Positions 1 to 11,896 are shown, counted from the stretch's first letter. The stretch: DNA of 64,000 bases from Diphasiastrum complanatum (GCA_029204225.1 CM055110.1:42823862-42887861); one strand, 5' to 3'. Notes: generated by a model from the letters alone, not told the origin. Numbers and translations: made by a program.

Positions 1-1585
1 TCAATTTACTGGCCACTTTTTATTAACATTTTAGCTGGCACACCACAAGTCGGAGGCTCAGCTCTTTGTACTGAAAAATTACATAACTTGAAAATATGTC
101 TTTGTCTGGGAAAAGCGTAGATTTGATATCGCTTTCGTAAAACCCAAGAACCTTATTAACTGGTGACAGAGGCCTTTCTTTGAAATGTTCGCCCCTGTCG
201 CTTTTGACTTTCAACTTTGGAACTCCTTTGAGCTCCTGATTTGTCCTTGATGCACTTTGTGTTGAGCTCCCTGAGCTCCAGATTTGATCAGTTCCGCACA
301 GGTATCAAGGCTCCCTGAGCCAAAGGATTTATCGTTTGATTGCCCACTTTGTGGTCCACTCCGTGCCTTGTTGCTTTTGCACCTTGTTTTCTCTCCTTGT
401 CCCAGCCTGATCTTGATGCTTTTCCATCTTGGGTCTTTAAGGTAGGCAAAAATTGAATACTCCGCAATGCACCTCTCACTCAGCTTGAAGTAGCTCTTTA
501 AATCAACCCAAATGTAATCATTGACCTCGTGGAAAGCCAAAGGGTCGTATCACTGGTCAGTTGCCTCACAGTCAAAACAACAAGTGTACATCGAGCTTGG
601 CTTCAAGTAGTTCTCTTTGAATCAGACACATGCACCCAGAGTTTGCACTAGTCCGATCTCAACGTGAACTGTCCCTTAGCGTCCGTTCGAAATACCAAGT
701 CTCTCATGCAAGACTCAACTTTCACAGTTCCTTCATTGATCAGCTGCCTTACACGTAACACAAGCCAGCGTACTCATATGTTTCCTCATCATTGCTGGTC
801 CAGAGAAAGCCTATAACAAGCTTTCCTTTCCACAACAAAAACTTGTCAACTTATTAGATCCAAAGTTCGCCAGTCTCCTCGTGTGAGTATGGCTAGGTCA
901 CCTTGGATTTGCCCCCATTTTGATCAACTTTCATTCAGAATTTGCCCCAAGAGAGAGGTGTGTGTGATAGTTCCCCTCCACTTATAAAATCAGCTGATCG
1001 GACTTAGAGTAGAGTTCTTCGGACAAAAAGCCTTTCCAACACTTTGCTTCCCATTTGTTAGGATTATGGCTCGATCCAACTTGTTGCCAATCTCTGAAGA
1101 GGATCCTAGTCTTTCCCCTTTGAGGAAAAACCCAACTGATACTGGATATCACCCATGCTCAGTGAGTTTTCAGTTCTGAAGGTGGCCGTCCCAAAATAAA
1201 GACCAACTACTCCATAGAAGATCTATCCTGAAATTGCTCTTTCCAACTTTTGACTTCCTGCTTGCGTCTGGTGGGCATTGTCGCAAATGAAACCAACCCA
1301 AGAAACAGGCTAGCCATCCATCCTTTGCAAACATTGAGTCGTTTCGTTGCCGTTCACGTGCGAATACTTGAACTGCAAATCCGCCCCACAGATTCTGTAG
1401 TCCTCTTTGTTTGATGGTATCAGCCTTCAAAAGAAAGATTCCTTCTCGAGCCATCAGCTCCTTGTATTACAAGCAATCATGCAAACCAGACAAAGCACGA
1501 GTACCAAGACTCACCACGAATACATACAAGTAAGACACTCATGCAGGTTTACTAACAAGTAACAAAGACAAGGTCCCCCTTTGAA
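1..1585. other. Repeat-derived DNA without a convincing gene
   Basis: No reading frame here looks like a known host protein. On the minus strand, positions 23-540 give two short frames that may be the end of a retroelement protein. A stretch near 109-160 resembles positions 38086-38135 at the base level, and both translate on the minus strand to a GFY-x-S-xx-KSTLF motif, so this is probably a diverged relative of the unknown element at 38-40 kb. The rest (540-1585) shows no domain, splice pattern or terminal repeat that I can support. Confidence 0.4.
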
Positions 1586-1670
1586 ATGGTCCTGCCAACG
1601 GACCTTTGCCTGGCCATGCCCATACAAATCGATCACAGAATCAGCCCACATAGGACACCCCTCCAACTAT

Positions 1671-2380
1671 CCGTGCTTTCACCATTAAGCAGCAAATTGC
1701 CTCAGTCACGCCCCACCACTTTTTGGTCGATAGCCCTTATAACTAAACGATCAGCAGCTATCCTTGAATATACCACCCCCGTGGACGCACCCGTGCTTTC
1801 ACCGTTAGGCAGCACACTGCCTCAGTAATGCCCCCACCAAATCTAGTCGATAGCCCTTATAGCTAAACGATCAGCAGCATACCCCCAATCGTGGACGCAT
1901 GCGTGCTTTCACTGTTAGGCAGCACATTGCCTCAGTAACGCCCCCACCAAATTTGGTCGATAGCCCTTATAGCTAAACGAATGGCAGCTATCCTTGAATA
2001 TACCACCCCCGTGGACGCACCCGTGCTTTCACCGTTAGGCAGCACATTGCCTCAGTAACGCCCCCACCAAATCTAGTCGATAGCCCTTATAGCTAAACAA
2101 TCGGCAGCATACCACCCAAATCGTGGACGCACCCGTGCTTTCACCGTTAGGCAGCACATTGCCTCGATAACGCCCCCACCAAATTTGGTCGATAGCCTTA
2201 TAGCTAAACAAACGGTGGCTATCGCGAATATATCACCCCGCACCCCACAAGGCACAGACCGTGCTTACACCAACCTAATGGCAGCACATTGCCTCATCTG
2301 TCCTACGTGCAGATGGCGCCAGGCCCGAACCGCGGAAACTGACCATGCTTACACCTCAAAGGTAGCACTTTGACTCATCA
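1671..2380. repeat. Tandem array with alternating 120 and 110 bp units
   Basis: The motif GTGCTTTCACCGTTAGGCAG recurs at about 1673, 1793, 1903, 2023 and 2135, then in degraded form near 2261 and 2346. Spacing alternates 120, 110, 120, 112 bp. The cause is two linker types after the shared core: a longer one with TATCCTTGAATATACC and a shorter one with ATACCCCCAATC or a close variant. This is a dimeric, higher-order satellite structure of about 230 bp. Small open frames through it come from the repeat and are not genes. Confidence 0.85.
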
Positions 2381-2451
2381 AGCCCCCGTTCTGCCAACCA
2401 CCCCGACCGTGGACGCACCCGCGCCGCCACGCCAGACTTGACAACCATAAG

Positions 2452-2692
2452 ATTTTACTGACCCCCAGGCTTCCTCTAATCATGCCTAGATCGTGTGAGG
2501 TGATTGCACATTGATCTGAGCTCTTTGGACTCCGCTAGAACCGATCAAAGATTTTCAGCCATAGGGACTTGGCGCCGGCTGGATTCTGGTCACAGTGGCG
2601 CCGGGAGCGGCAGGGGCACTGCTGGCACCGGGGACATAGCTAGCACCAGTGGCGCCGGAAGTAAAGCTTGTAAAGGTAGCTTTACAACATTC
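2452..2692 (+). repeat. Direct repeat, copy 1 of 2
   Basis: About 235 bp from TTTTACTGACCCCCAGGC to AGCTTTACAACA is repeated at 5244-5470 with moderate divergence. Both copies contain several GGCGCC-centred motifs (GTGGCGCCGGGAGC and similar). The copies lie in the same orientation 2.79 kb apart. They could be terminal repeats of a decayed element or two dispersed copies. No TG/CA ends or primer site were found. Confidence 0.7.
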
Positions 2693-3109
2693 AGGCATCA
2701 GGATCTTTGCGAGTTTCAATTAATTACAACCGATCTAAAGTAGGAAAAAAAAAGGCAATGAAATGAATCACTTGCACAGCGCAAACTCCAATACACGCAC
2801 GACACATGGCAGCCTCTACCTTGCTCATTTGGATTAATTTTGTCTGGCCACAGATACTCAACCTTGCGTGAACCTTGAAACCTTACTTTAATAAGTGCCA
2901 GGAACAATTGTTACAGACCGATTCAAGCAAACACAACAACATATTTTCATATATCAGACGCATGAACAAAGGAATGCGCCTAAGAAAGGCAGCTCTAAAT
3001 AAAAAAATCTCTGAATTTTGGCCAGTTGGCTGCTTAGAGCCGCTCTTAATACCGCAATTGCAACCAGTGATCCCATGAACTTGCACACCATCTAATGTAT
3101 GTTGATGCA

Positions 3110-3640
3110 CTTTGAGTCCTCCACTCGGCTTGGTCAAGATTACTCTCATCTTCCATTTCCTCCTACTCAGTCGAGATCCCTTTTCTACTCTCTCGGCTCG
3201 GCTCGGTCGACATCTCACGCTCCCTCACGTTCCCTAACTCGGTCGAGATCCCTCACGTCTCCCAGCTCCTGGCTTGGTCGAGAGCTCACGCTCTCTCATG
3301 ACTCTCGGCTGGGTCGAGACTCTCACGCCCTCCTCTGTGACTCGATCGAGATCCCTTCGGAACTCCCCGGCTCGGTCAAGATTTCAATCGGTCCAGATCT
3401 CTCTCCTACACTCGGTCGAGACCTCTCTCTCTCCTACACTCGGTCGAGGTCCCTCTCTCTCTCCTCTCACAGTTCCTACAACTTTCACACCTCTCTCTCT
3501 CCTACACTCGGTCGAGATCCCTCTCTCTCTCTCTCTCTCCTCTCATGGTTCCTACAACTTTCACACCTCTCTCTCTCCTACACTAGGTCGAGATCGCTCT
3601 CTCTCCTGTCACGGTTCCTACGGCTTTCACAAGCACTTAA
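3110..3640 (+). repeat. CTCGGTCGAGA / CT-rich tandem array
   Basis: About a dozen imperfect copies of the motif CTCGGTCGAGATCCC are separated by CT-rich tracts, tightening to near-identical units (CCTACACTCGGTCGAGA plus CTCTCTCT) at 3410-3600. Two overlapping open frames rich in Ser, Arg and Leu run through it. They arise from the repeat and are not evidence of an SR protein. Confidence 0.8.
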
Positions 3641-3865
3641 AATCAATTTTTAAATTTTTACAAAGAAAATGGTGATGACTCACATAAAGTAATGCATTGT
3701 GCTCAGGTGTCTTTTGTATTTTGGGACCACCTCCCAGGAGCATAATGTCCATCCAATTTTCTCTCTCCTAGGAATTTGTCGTTCTCTCTCCTCTCTCCGG
3801 TGGAATGTGCATGTGCTATGTGGCAGCCCGTCATTGGCTGTCCACATCCACATTCCACCACAAAC

Positions 3866-4170
3866 GTAAAAAAATTTGTGAAAAAAAAAAAAATGGTCCA
3901 CGCGTATGGCCATACCGCCGTATCATAAGGCCAAAAACGAAAAAAAAAAAAAAAAACAAACAAACAAACCTTCGCGCAATGGCATTACGTAGGGGAAGGC
4001 CCAAAAACCTCGAGCATTCCTTGCTAGTCGGGGCCTGCCCTCAGGCTCCCGCCCTTGAGCAAGGGCCTTCCCCCCCACGTAATCTGTGGGGCAAAAAAAA
4101 CTTTGACAAATTTTTTACGTTTTTTACATGTACCTTTCGGCCGGAAGGTGCGTGTAAAAAAAAAAATTAC
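3866..4170. repeat. Nested foldback (MITE-like) element
   Basis: Three nested inverted pairs are visible. CGTAAAAAAATTTG at 3866 pairs with CAAATTTTTTACG near 4108. TTACGTAGGGGAAGGCCC near 3984 pairs with GGGCCTTCCCC...CACGTAA at 4062-4081. A tight hairpin, ACCTTTCGGCCGGAAGGT, is centred near 4140 and extends into flanking T and A runs. No transposase is present. This is a non-coding foldback structure with no defined target duplication. Confidence 0.6.
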
Positions 4171-4289
4171 AAAACGGAATACACGGAAGGGCCGGCTCCT
4201 TGGCCATTCCGCCCGCGGAAGACCGCGCGCCCTCGGGCGCACAATCTTTTGAGGCGGATGTAGTGCGGGCATCCCAAAGGGAGCCGAGA

Positions 4290-4860
4290 ACCACGACTTA
4301 GCTTCCCAGTCTTCAACTCTTGCCATCCAAACCCACTTGATATACAAGCAGCCAACTCACCAACAACAATTAGACTTAACCAACTTGAAGTTCCGAAAAC
4401 CAACATTGAGATCCAACTTGGCGCCATGCCAGATCAGGGGTCCCGATGTGGGTGACTTCCCTCCAAGCAAGCCACACGACATACATCAAACTTAACCAAC
4501 TCAAAGCTTCGTTACAAACGAGTAACATCCATTCCAAGCAAGCGGTCTGACTTACATCAGACTTAACCAACTGAAAGCTTCGTCACGAGCGTTGGAAGCC
4601 AACTTGGCACCACGCCAGACTGGACAGCCATAAACAGGTAACTTCCACCCAAGCAAGCTATCCAACTCAGCCGACAGGTTAGAGCCCGTTCCCCAAGAGC
4701 TAAACCCATTCACATTCATGCAAGGAACACTCAGAACCACAAGCCGCGACAGATGTGGAGACAACCAGTTCTTGGACCAAATGGTCCCGACAGCATACCG
4801 TTGGCGCCACGGACCGAATGGTTCCGACGGCATACCGTTGGCGTCCCAGGATACGACCCT
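4290..4860. repeat. Short tandem and interspersed repeats
   Basis: The phrases CTTAACCAACT, CCAAGCAAGC and CAACTTGGC(G/A)CCA recur several times between 4370 and 4680 in a loose 80-170 bp pattern. A block containing GACGGCATACCGTTGGCG is duplicated in tandem at 4780-4850 (about 42 bp unit). No protein or terminal structure was recognised. Confidence 0.55.
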
Positions 4861-5243
4861 TAGCTATGTGCCAACTTAAAAATTTTGAAAGCGGCCTTAC
4901 AACTGGCGCTTTTACCGAACACTGAAACCCAGAAGGTAATAAGAGTCAGTTCGAGGAAAATCCCACTTTATTGATAAATCTGAGAAGGTTACATTTCAAG
5001 TGTGTGACCGACCCTAGTCTCTGGGGCGCTAGCATGCCAAGGCGAGAGTCATGACAACATTCCAGCAAGGGAGCCTGAGACTTGGTTGGAGCTCGCCCTG
5101 AGTCGCAACTCGCACTCCCCTATAGTATTGGTGGGATTCGACACCCCCCCCCCCATACCAAGCACTCTACCCAAGCTGGTAAAGCACATTTTTCTCTCTC
5201 TAGAATTTTCTATTTCTAGAAAGTCATTTTCTCTCTCTAGATT

Positions 5244-5470
5244 TTATTGATCCCCAGGCTTCCTTTAATCATGCCTAGAGCGTGTGAGGTGATTGCACAT
5301 CGATCTGAGCTCTCTGGACTTCGCTAGAACCGATCAAAGCTTTTTAGCCATAGGAACTTGGCGTCGGTTGGATTCTGGTCACAGTGGCGCCGGGAGCAGC
5401 AGGGGCGCTGCTAGCGCCGGGGGCAATGCTGGCGCCGGAAGTAAAGCTTATGAAGATAGCTTTACAACAG
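5244..5470 (+). repeat. Direct repeat, copy 2 of 2
   Basis: This is the second copy of the 2452-2692 repeat, with the same order of motifs ending in GGCGCCGGAAGTAAAGCTTA. It is followed by a GC-rich stretch and then directly by the long C homopolymer. Confidence 0.7.
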
Positions 5471-5499
5471 CGGAAGGGCCTCGGAGCAGGACCTTCCCC

Positions 5500-5500
<1 letters not shown>

Positions 5501-5532
<32 letters not shown>
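5501..5532. repeat. C homopolymer, 32 bp
   Basis: The sequence shows an uninterrupted run of 32 C. Shorter C runs occur at about 5143-5154 and 11491-11505. The complementary strand would be a G tract able to form quadruplex structures. Homopolymers of this length are error-prone, so the exact length is uncertain. Confidence 0.8.
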
Positions 5533-6118
5533 TTGAGTGCACCATAGAAATAGCCGAACAAAATATATTTTTTGCCATAAATCTTCGTAATTTATTTCTT
5601 TGGACCACCCAAATGCTTCATGGAATTCAAATGATTATGTATTTTAGTTTGTAATTTTTTTTACAACCCCCTTTTTCTAAATTGTTAAATTCAATTTTGC
5701 TTCTCATCCTATAATTACGTTACTTGTTAGTGTGAGTTCAGATTCTAATGCAGTAAAAACGAAAATTGATCAGAACGACGAGTCTAACACTGATAAGTTT
5801 TCGAAATGTTGTAATTATTACTTTTCAATTTATTTTTTTAAGACCTCTTCTTTCTCCCTTAATCAAATTTTCTTGTATATTATTTGCTTATTTTCAAATC
5901 CTCATATCGTCTCCGTTTGAGTCGGAATTGAATACTATATAAAGCAAAAGTGCTCAGTTTATATGACCTACAAGTTTTTGTCTTTTCAGTTTCACTCATC
6001 ATAGAAATCTGAGTTTTAAGTGGGTGGAGAAAAGAGCATTTAAGCTTTTTTATCAAAGTCCATTGCACATCAACTTTAGCTTAGTATACCGTAACTTACA
6101 AGTCCTTCAATTCACAAT

Positions 6119-8414
6119 ATGGATGTTGACTCTGATTTTGAGTACATAGACGACGGTGACTCTGAATATGAAGATCAATCTAACTACGATTTTGAAGATC
6201 AATATTATGAGCACAGCGATAGTGAATCCAATCAATGCGACGAACCCAATCAGTGCAAACATGTGTCATATGGAAATTATCTGGAACATAATGAAAAATA
6301 TTTCAATGATTATAATGATCAACAAGTTTATAAGATCATTCAACATAATCCAAGTGGTGGTGTTTATAGCAGTGATAGTGACAATGAGCAGCTAAATGCA
6401 CGTCAATCATAACGTCACCATTACCAACATCCTCATGTGGACCAATCTTCCTAGGCTATGGTGGAAACAATGATGGTGCAGAGACAATATATCTTTCACA
6501 AGTTTGATGGGAAAAAAAAAAACATGGTCGGACAACTTTGACAGGTAATTTCAGTCACATCCACATAGCGACCATGACAAGTTTCAGTTTGTAGGAACAT
6601 ACCTTGATGGATCTGCATATATTTGGTGGCGATATTGGATACAATGTGAAGAACCTCATGTTACCACTGATAAATGGCCAACCTTTGTGCAAAAGTGCAT
6701 CGAAGAAACGGCCAAGTATGGCATTCTACCCAATAGATGTCTATTGTGGAGAACTATTGTAATGACTTCAATCAAATAATGGACAAATCTGGTTATTCAG
6801 TGGAGGAATTTGCAATGCACTTTGTTTTAGGCTTAAAGCCTAAGATAAGAGCTTGTTTATCCCAGGATATATATCAGGAGACTTGGATAATGTCATTATC
6901 TGATATAAGATCACATGCTCACACCATAGAATATGAACTAAACAAGGGTCAACGTGAAGCTGCAACATAATACTTAACACCACTAATGTGCACTTTGGAC
7001 ATATGCGGGACATTAGCTTTCAACAAAGTGATAGGACATTTACAAAAGATGAAGGATCAAGACAAAGCGCCTAAGGTTCAATTGGAAAAAATTGTCAATT
7101 CAGGAATCCAGAAAAATGATAGGCCAAATGATTGTGGTGAATCATCATCGACATCATCCGAGGATGAATTGGAAGTACAAAACGATGATAAAGATGATTC
7201 TTCATCAACATCATCAGTGAACGAATTGGAAGTGCAACATGATGAAGAAGAACAACTATCGACAATCATGGGAAAGCTTTTTCAGCAAATAGATCAACCA
7301 ATTTCATCAACAGGTTTTGATTTTCCATTTAATTCACAAGAGATGGCCAATCAACATTTATGCAGTGCTATGGAATGTACACAGGATTGGCAACATAAAT
7401 GTAATTCCCAATTTGAACCAAGTAACACAATTCCAAATGCAAACACAATGTCAATGCAAGGACACCAAAAATCAACTAAACGAACACGATGCGGAGGATT
7501 ATGAGGACAACATTTTTGTTTTGAAAGTTGATCTTTAATTGAGCAGTACAAAGGCTAGTTCAGGCAATGAAGTTGTCAATGAGACAAATCACTCAAGGAC
7601 CTCATCTTCCTTGAAGAATTAATAGACAAGAATAAAACTGATCTATATGAATGTTTCACATTCAGCATAGAGTGCACAACGGAATGTGATGAAACTGGTA
7701 ATATACAAGCTGGAAATTGTCCTAGCTATGAGATAGGACAAACAATCAAAGATCCATTATATCAAAGTTTCCAGTTTGTGATTCAAAATATTGGAGTTAT
7801 CAATATTTTTGAACATGATGATGTAATCTACGAAAAAAATTTCGTAGAGACTTTGAGTGAAAGAGATACCATCATTATTTGCAAGCATCTCATTCACTCG
7901 ATATTCTTGGAAATGAATGTCCATTCAGAATATCATTTGTCATTTCTAGAGATGCTTAATTAAAACGTATTGGTTCCTATATTGGGAATTGATCATGCCA
8001 ATAATTCTTTCACGCAGGAGCTTCACAATTCAGATGCAAGGCTTATGGTTATCATTGAAGCATTTGGATTGAACAACAAAGTGACTACCCAACAACATGA
8101 AAAAATCTTCATACCAGCACAGCCAGATGCAATGCTAAAAGGAATTGGATAGATCATCCAATTTATTACGATGTCGAAAAAGCAGACAAACGAGGATATT
8201 GCGATTTGATTGTCAAAAAGCAATATGGTGTTCCATCCATCTCTTCTTCGGCCATCTTTTCTCCTTCATGAGAACAAGCTAACAAAATCGACAGTTTTGG
8301 ATTTGTAATGAGGCAATAAACATCCTCATTAATTCTGACTACTTAACCAAGGTGGTCAAGCTAATCAAACAAGAGTCTTCATTTTTTAGGACAAAATTGT
8401 TTACGTAGGGGGAG
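6119..8414 (+). pseudogene. Gag-only LTR retroelement relic (internal region)
   Basis: The segment starts with an acidic frame (6119-6412, rich in Asp/Glu/Ser/Tyr). A capsid-like gag region follows, spread over several frames (about 6590-6970): the motif GSAYIWWRYW is visible before 6640, followed downstream by W-P-T-F and, in the 6737-6970 frame, by YSVEEFAMHFVLGLKPKIR. A low-complexity acidic frame follows at 6986-7504, then short fragments to 8152. No protease, reverse transcriptase or integrase is seen. A polypurine tract (GTAGGGGGAG, 8405-8414) abuts an LTR beginning TGTCATG. I infer a non-autonomous or decayed Ty3-like element. Frame breaks show it is not functional. Sequence just before the LTR is shared with 47.6-47.8 and 48.2-48.5 kb. 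Confidence 0.6.
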
Positions 8415-8790
8415 TGTCATGTACTACTAGTACATTAGTGCTTATCAATGCATCAGAATATCCATTGTAAGATTTGTAGGCCCAAAAGCAAGTGAGAGCT
8501 TATAGCTTCCTTGTGAATGTGAGCCATAGGGATCTCCATTGCTACGTCTCATGTGCCCTATCCACATGAATTCATGCTCATTTTACATTACTTGTACTCT
8601 TTCTTCCATTCCTAATGTGATTCCATTGTGATCTCCATGTTTCTAGCTTTCTATGGATATGCTATATGATTGTTTTGTACTACTCTTCTTGCTTCTAGCT
8701 TTACTTCTATTGTAATTGCTATTTGTTTGGGATTTGGCACGACATTCTTCATCTATTGCTACTAAACTGTGCTGCCTTATTTTTTCATAT
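8415..8790 (+). mobile_element. LTR (3') of the gag-only element, right edge approximate
   Basis: The LTR begins TGTCATGTAC immediately after a polypurine tract. It contains the phrase TGTGAATGTGAGCC followed by CTCATGTGCCC, which also occurs in the LTR relics at 47.8-49.1 kb. The right end was not fixed because no matching 5' LTR or target duplication was found. Confidence 0.55.
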
Positions 8791-10300
8791 ATATTCAAGG
8801 CGAGTGCTAGTTAATAGTGAAGTAACTGCACAAAAGGTCAAACTGCTCTTCAGGAAAAAAAATACTCTCTATTGAAGAATATAACTATATTGCATTGAAT
8901 TACAATTTAGTGAAAAATTGGATGTTCACATGCAAGTGACTAGAATGATAATACATAGTTAGTACATATATTATGGTAAACTAGTGGGTTATAAATGAAT
9001 TGCATATTCAAAAAGATTATTTATATGGGGGTTTCTGAGTAGAGAGCATAAACATCCTTGCTTGTATTGCTCAACTGGAAGTCAAACTAAAAGTATCTTT
9101 CATCGATGGCGAAAAATATGGAATCAAGCTTTTTGGCTTGATGAATGAAAGGCACGAGTGACTATTGAGGATGTGGTTGAGGTAATGACTGTAAATGATA
9201 ATGATGCCTCAGTCGAATTGGTGAATGCTATGCCAATAGTACCATCTAATTTGCTTAAATATTCTCCCATTGTCAACAAACTGAGAAAGACATTTGAAAG
9301 TTTGCACAATGATTATACTGGCAATGTTGCATTCAAATTGCCTCCTACAACTATTAGTATGAATAGGATGACTAGAGTAGGCGATGGTTATGATTGGATT
9401 CACTATACAACAACAGATTATCGAGGTGGAGATTTTTTGTGGCATAATGCCAAATGCTCATAATTGAGAGTGTTGGTATGAAAAATAAAATACAAATTTT
9501 AAGTCACCATAATAAGCATTCATGTGTTGGAGACATGGGAGCAACATATGGATTTTTGAGATGCATGAGTTGTCAAGTTGCCCCCATATGTGTCTGCCCA
9601 TTCCAATACTTTTTTTCTGCTCCATCCAAACTATATATCACCTCTTAGCTCAATTATATGAATTCACTTGGAAGTCTCTAAAATTTTGCACTACTCGTAT
9701 TTTTTATGGACTTACCATTGCTAAGTTCCATGGTGTTTAATGCTTATATCTATCAAATACTAAGAAGTTTGCAACATTAGTTTGCCTTGCAATTTTGAAG
9801 TGATCCAAAATTGGATAGTGAATGTTGTAGATTTGAAACTTGCTATGGTTCTAAAACAATTATTTTTTTAAATTAGCCTGTCTCTCAAAACATTTGCACA
9901 TTATGTTTTAATAATTTAAAACTACTCCATGCTCATTCATAACTATAACAAGAAACATATGTACATAGGTTTAAGTGCTCGTGTTCTCAAATGCTACTTT
10001 CATTTTGTGAACACAAACAATTGTGAAAAATTGTCAACTTATACTTGAATATTTTTGGAATTTTGGAGTCCAAATTCGTAGATAACCTTGACATGGTTTT
10101 TTCACACGTGTTTGATGATATTAATATACTATTTTTGGATGGGTCCAAGTACCCTTAGTCATTTGGATACACAAATAGTTCATTTTTATGTAGATTGCAA
10201 TTTTGGCCAATGTAGCTAGTTTAGGCTACATAGTAACTATTTTGAATCTAGAGAGGAGAAAAAATCATCTCTCTCACGTATTTATAGCAAGTAGGATGTC
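8791..10300. other. AT-rich interval with one unidentified short frame
   Basis: The interval is AT-rich and has no recognisable terminal repeats. A plus-strand open frame at 9158-9463 (101 residues) encodes an unrecognised sequence with a PSNLLKYSPIVNKLRKTF stretch. Its composition looks coding-like, but no domain, splice context or start support is visible. It may be a transposon fragment. Nothing else is supported. Confidence 0.3.
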
Positions 10301-10302
10301 GA

Positions 10303-11050
10303 AAAATTGCACACTTTTTCTTTTTGGATCACTTCAATCCGACACATGGTTAAAAAGTTATGGCAATTTGAAGATTCATACCCTACTTGATATCGGAGCC
10401 GAGCGACCAATGACCTGTTCACACTAAACATAATGCTCTGATCGTGTGGCTGAGATATTGTAGCATCTGTTTACCCATTGCGTAGATCATGAAAAACTAC
10501 ACACTTTTGCTTTTTGGATCACTTCAATCCGACGCACGATTAAAAAGTTATGGTAGTTTGAAGATTCATACCCTACCTGATATCGGAGCCGAGCGACCAT
10601 GACCTGTTCTCATTGAACATAATACTTTGGTCGCACGGCTGAGATATCGGAGCCAAGCGACCCATGGCCTTTTCTCACTGAACATAATGCTCTGGTCGCG
10701 TGGCTGCAATATCGGAGTTGCGCGACCAGAGCATTATGTTCAGTGAGAAGAGGCCATGGGTTGCTCGGCTCCGATATCAAGGAGGGTATGAATCTTCAGA
10801 TGGCCATAACTTTTTAACCATGTCGGATTGAAGTGATCCAAAACAAAAAAGTGTGCAGTTTTTCATGATCTACACAATGGTGTAAACATATGCTACAATA
10901 TCTCAGCCACACGAGCAGAGCATTATGTTCAGTGTGAACAGGTCATTGGTCGCTCGGCTCCGATATCAAGTAGGGTATGAATCTTCAAACTGCCATAACT
11001 TTTTGACCGTGCGTCGGATTGAAGTGATCCAAAAAGAAAAAGTGTGAAGT
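10303..11050. repeat. Foldback element with tandem subrepeats in both arms
   Basis: The left arm (about 10303-10700) and right arm (10721-11050) are inverted copies around a 20 bp loop at 10701-10720. At the centre, GAACATAATGCTCTGGTCGCG (10680-10700) mirrors the sequence at 10721-10741. Each arm contains two tandem subunits of about 200 bp carrying the phrases GGATCACTTCAATCCGAC, AAAAAGTTATGG and GATATCGGAGCCGAGCGACC. There is no transposase. A transcript across it would form a long imperfect hairpin of about 350 base pairs. Confidence 0.9.
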
Positions 11051-11537
11051 TTTTCATGATCTACGTAATGGTCTAAAGAGATGCTACACTTTTTTTTTTA
11101 CTAAAAGCAATCTATTTTCCTCCTCCACATGTGCTCACTCCACCTGCCTTCCAATGGTGAGGCACTATGCTACGCGACGACATATGCGTATGGCCTCGGG
11201 TTTCCCACGCACTTCATTTTGAATTTTAGTGTGATTGGTTTATCTCAGAAGTGGCTACCCGAAATTTAAGTTGGGCCACCACCGTTACGGTCTAGCACAC
11301 ATGGAAACACACCATTGGGCCATGTGGACATACAACCTTTGAAAAGTAAAAAAAAAGCATCTTTTCAAAAGGCCCTTTTGGATTCAAGAGTTCCCCTAAT
11401 GCAACAAAAGCAACAGAAATAAGTTTAGAAACCACACTTCTTGTTTATGCTAGGCAAAGTATTTTGAGCAAGGGACGTGCTCGGGACTTACCCCCCCCCC
11501 CCCCCAACCCGGCAATAGGAGTATCTGTGAGGGTATG

Positions 11538-11895
11538 TGTTACGAGCTTGTAACCAGTGCCGAACCCTAGGGAACACAGATAGGTCAGATACCACAGTCA
11601 GGGTCGTGTCCAGTGTACATGACCAACAGGGCAAGATAGTGTGAGTAGTGTGCCCCAGCACGGTCCATAGCCATGGCGGGCCTAACACAGCCTAGGGACC
11701 CTGTCAGCAGGATAGGGCCCCCAGTTGGGTCCCGACGTGCAGTCGGCCACGTCAGTGCCACGTGGCCGACACTTGGCAGTAGCATGCTACCAGTCCTCAC
11801 ACTGGGCTAGGAGGGGCTTACTCTATATCAAGGAGTAGGCAAGGTTGGGTGGATCAATTAGTGTTTGCCCTACTGTGGTGTTAGGATCTATTATA
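11538..11895 (+). repeat. 5' LTR of the Ty3 chromovirus
   Basis: The LTR starts TGTTACGAG and ends CTATTATA rather than the usual CA. The target duplication GTATG lies directly outside. It holds two CCACGT(C/G) motifs in an imperfect palindrome (GGCCACGTCAGTGCCACGTGGCC) and a TATA-like CTATATC near 11822, about 75 bp before the end. Confidence 0.95.
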
Positions 11896-11896
11896 C

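Noticed and set aside
1586-2380. Possible CRISPR-like array
   Set aside because: Units of 110-120 bp are repeated over their whole length, with no short repeat plus unique spacer pattern, and the DNA is plant nuclear.
3099-3675. Ser/Arg-rich open frames as an SR-type protein
   Set aside because: They are produced by the GTCGAGA/CT tandem array and overlap in two frames equally well.
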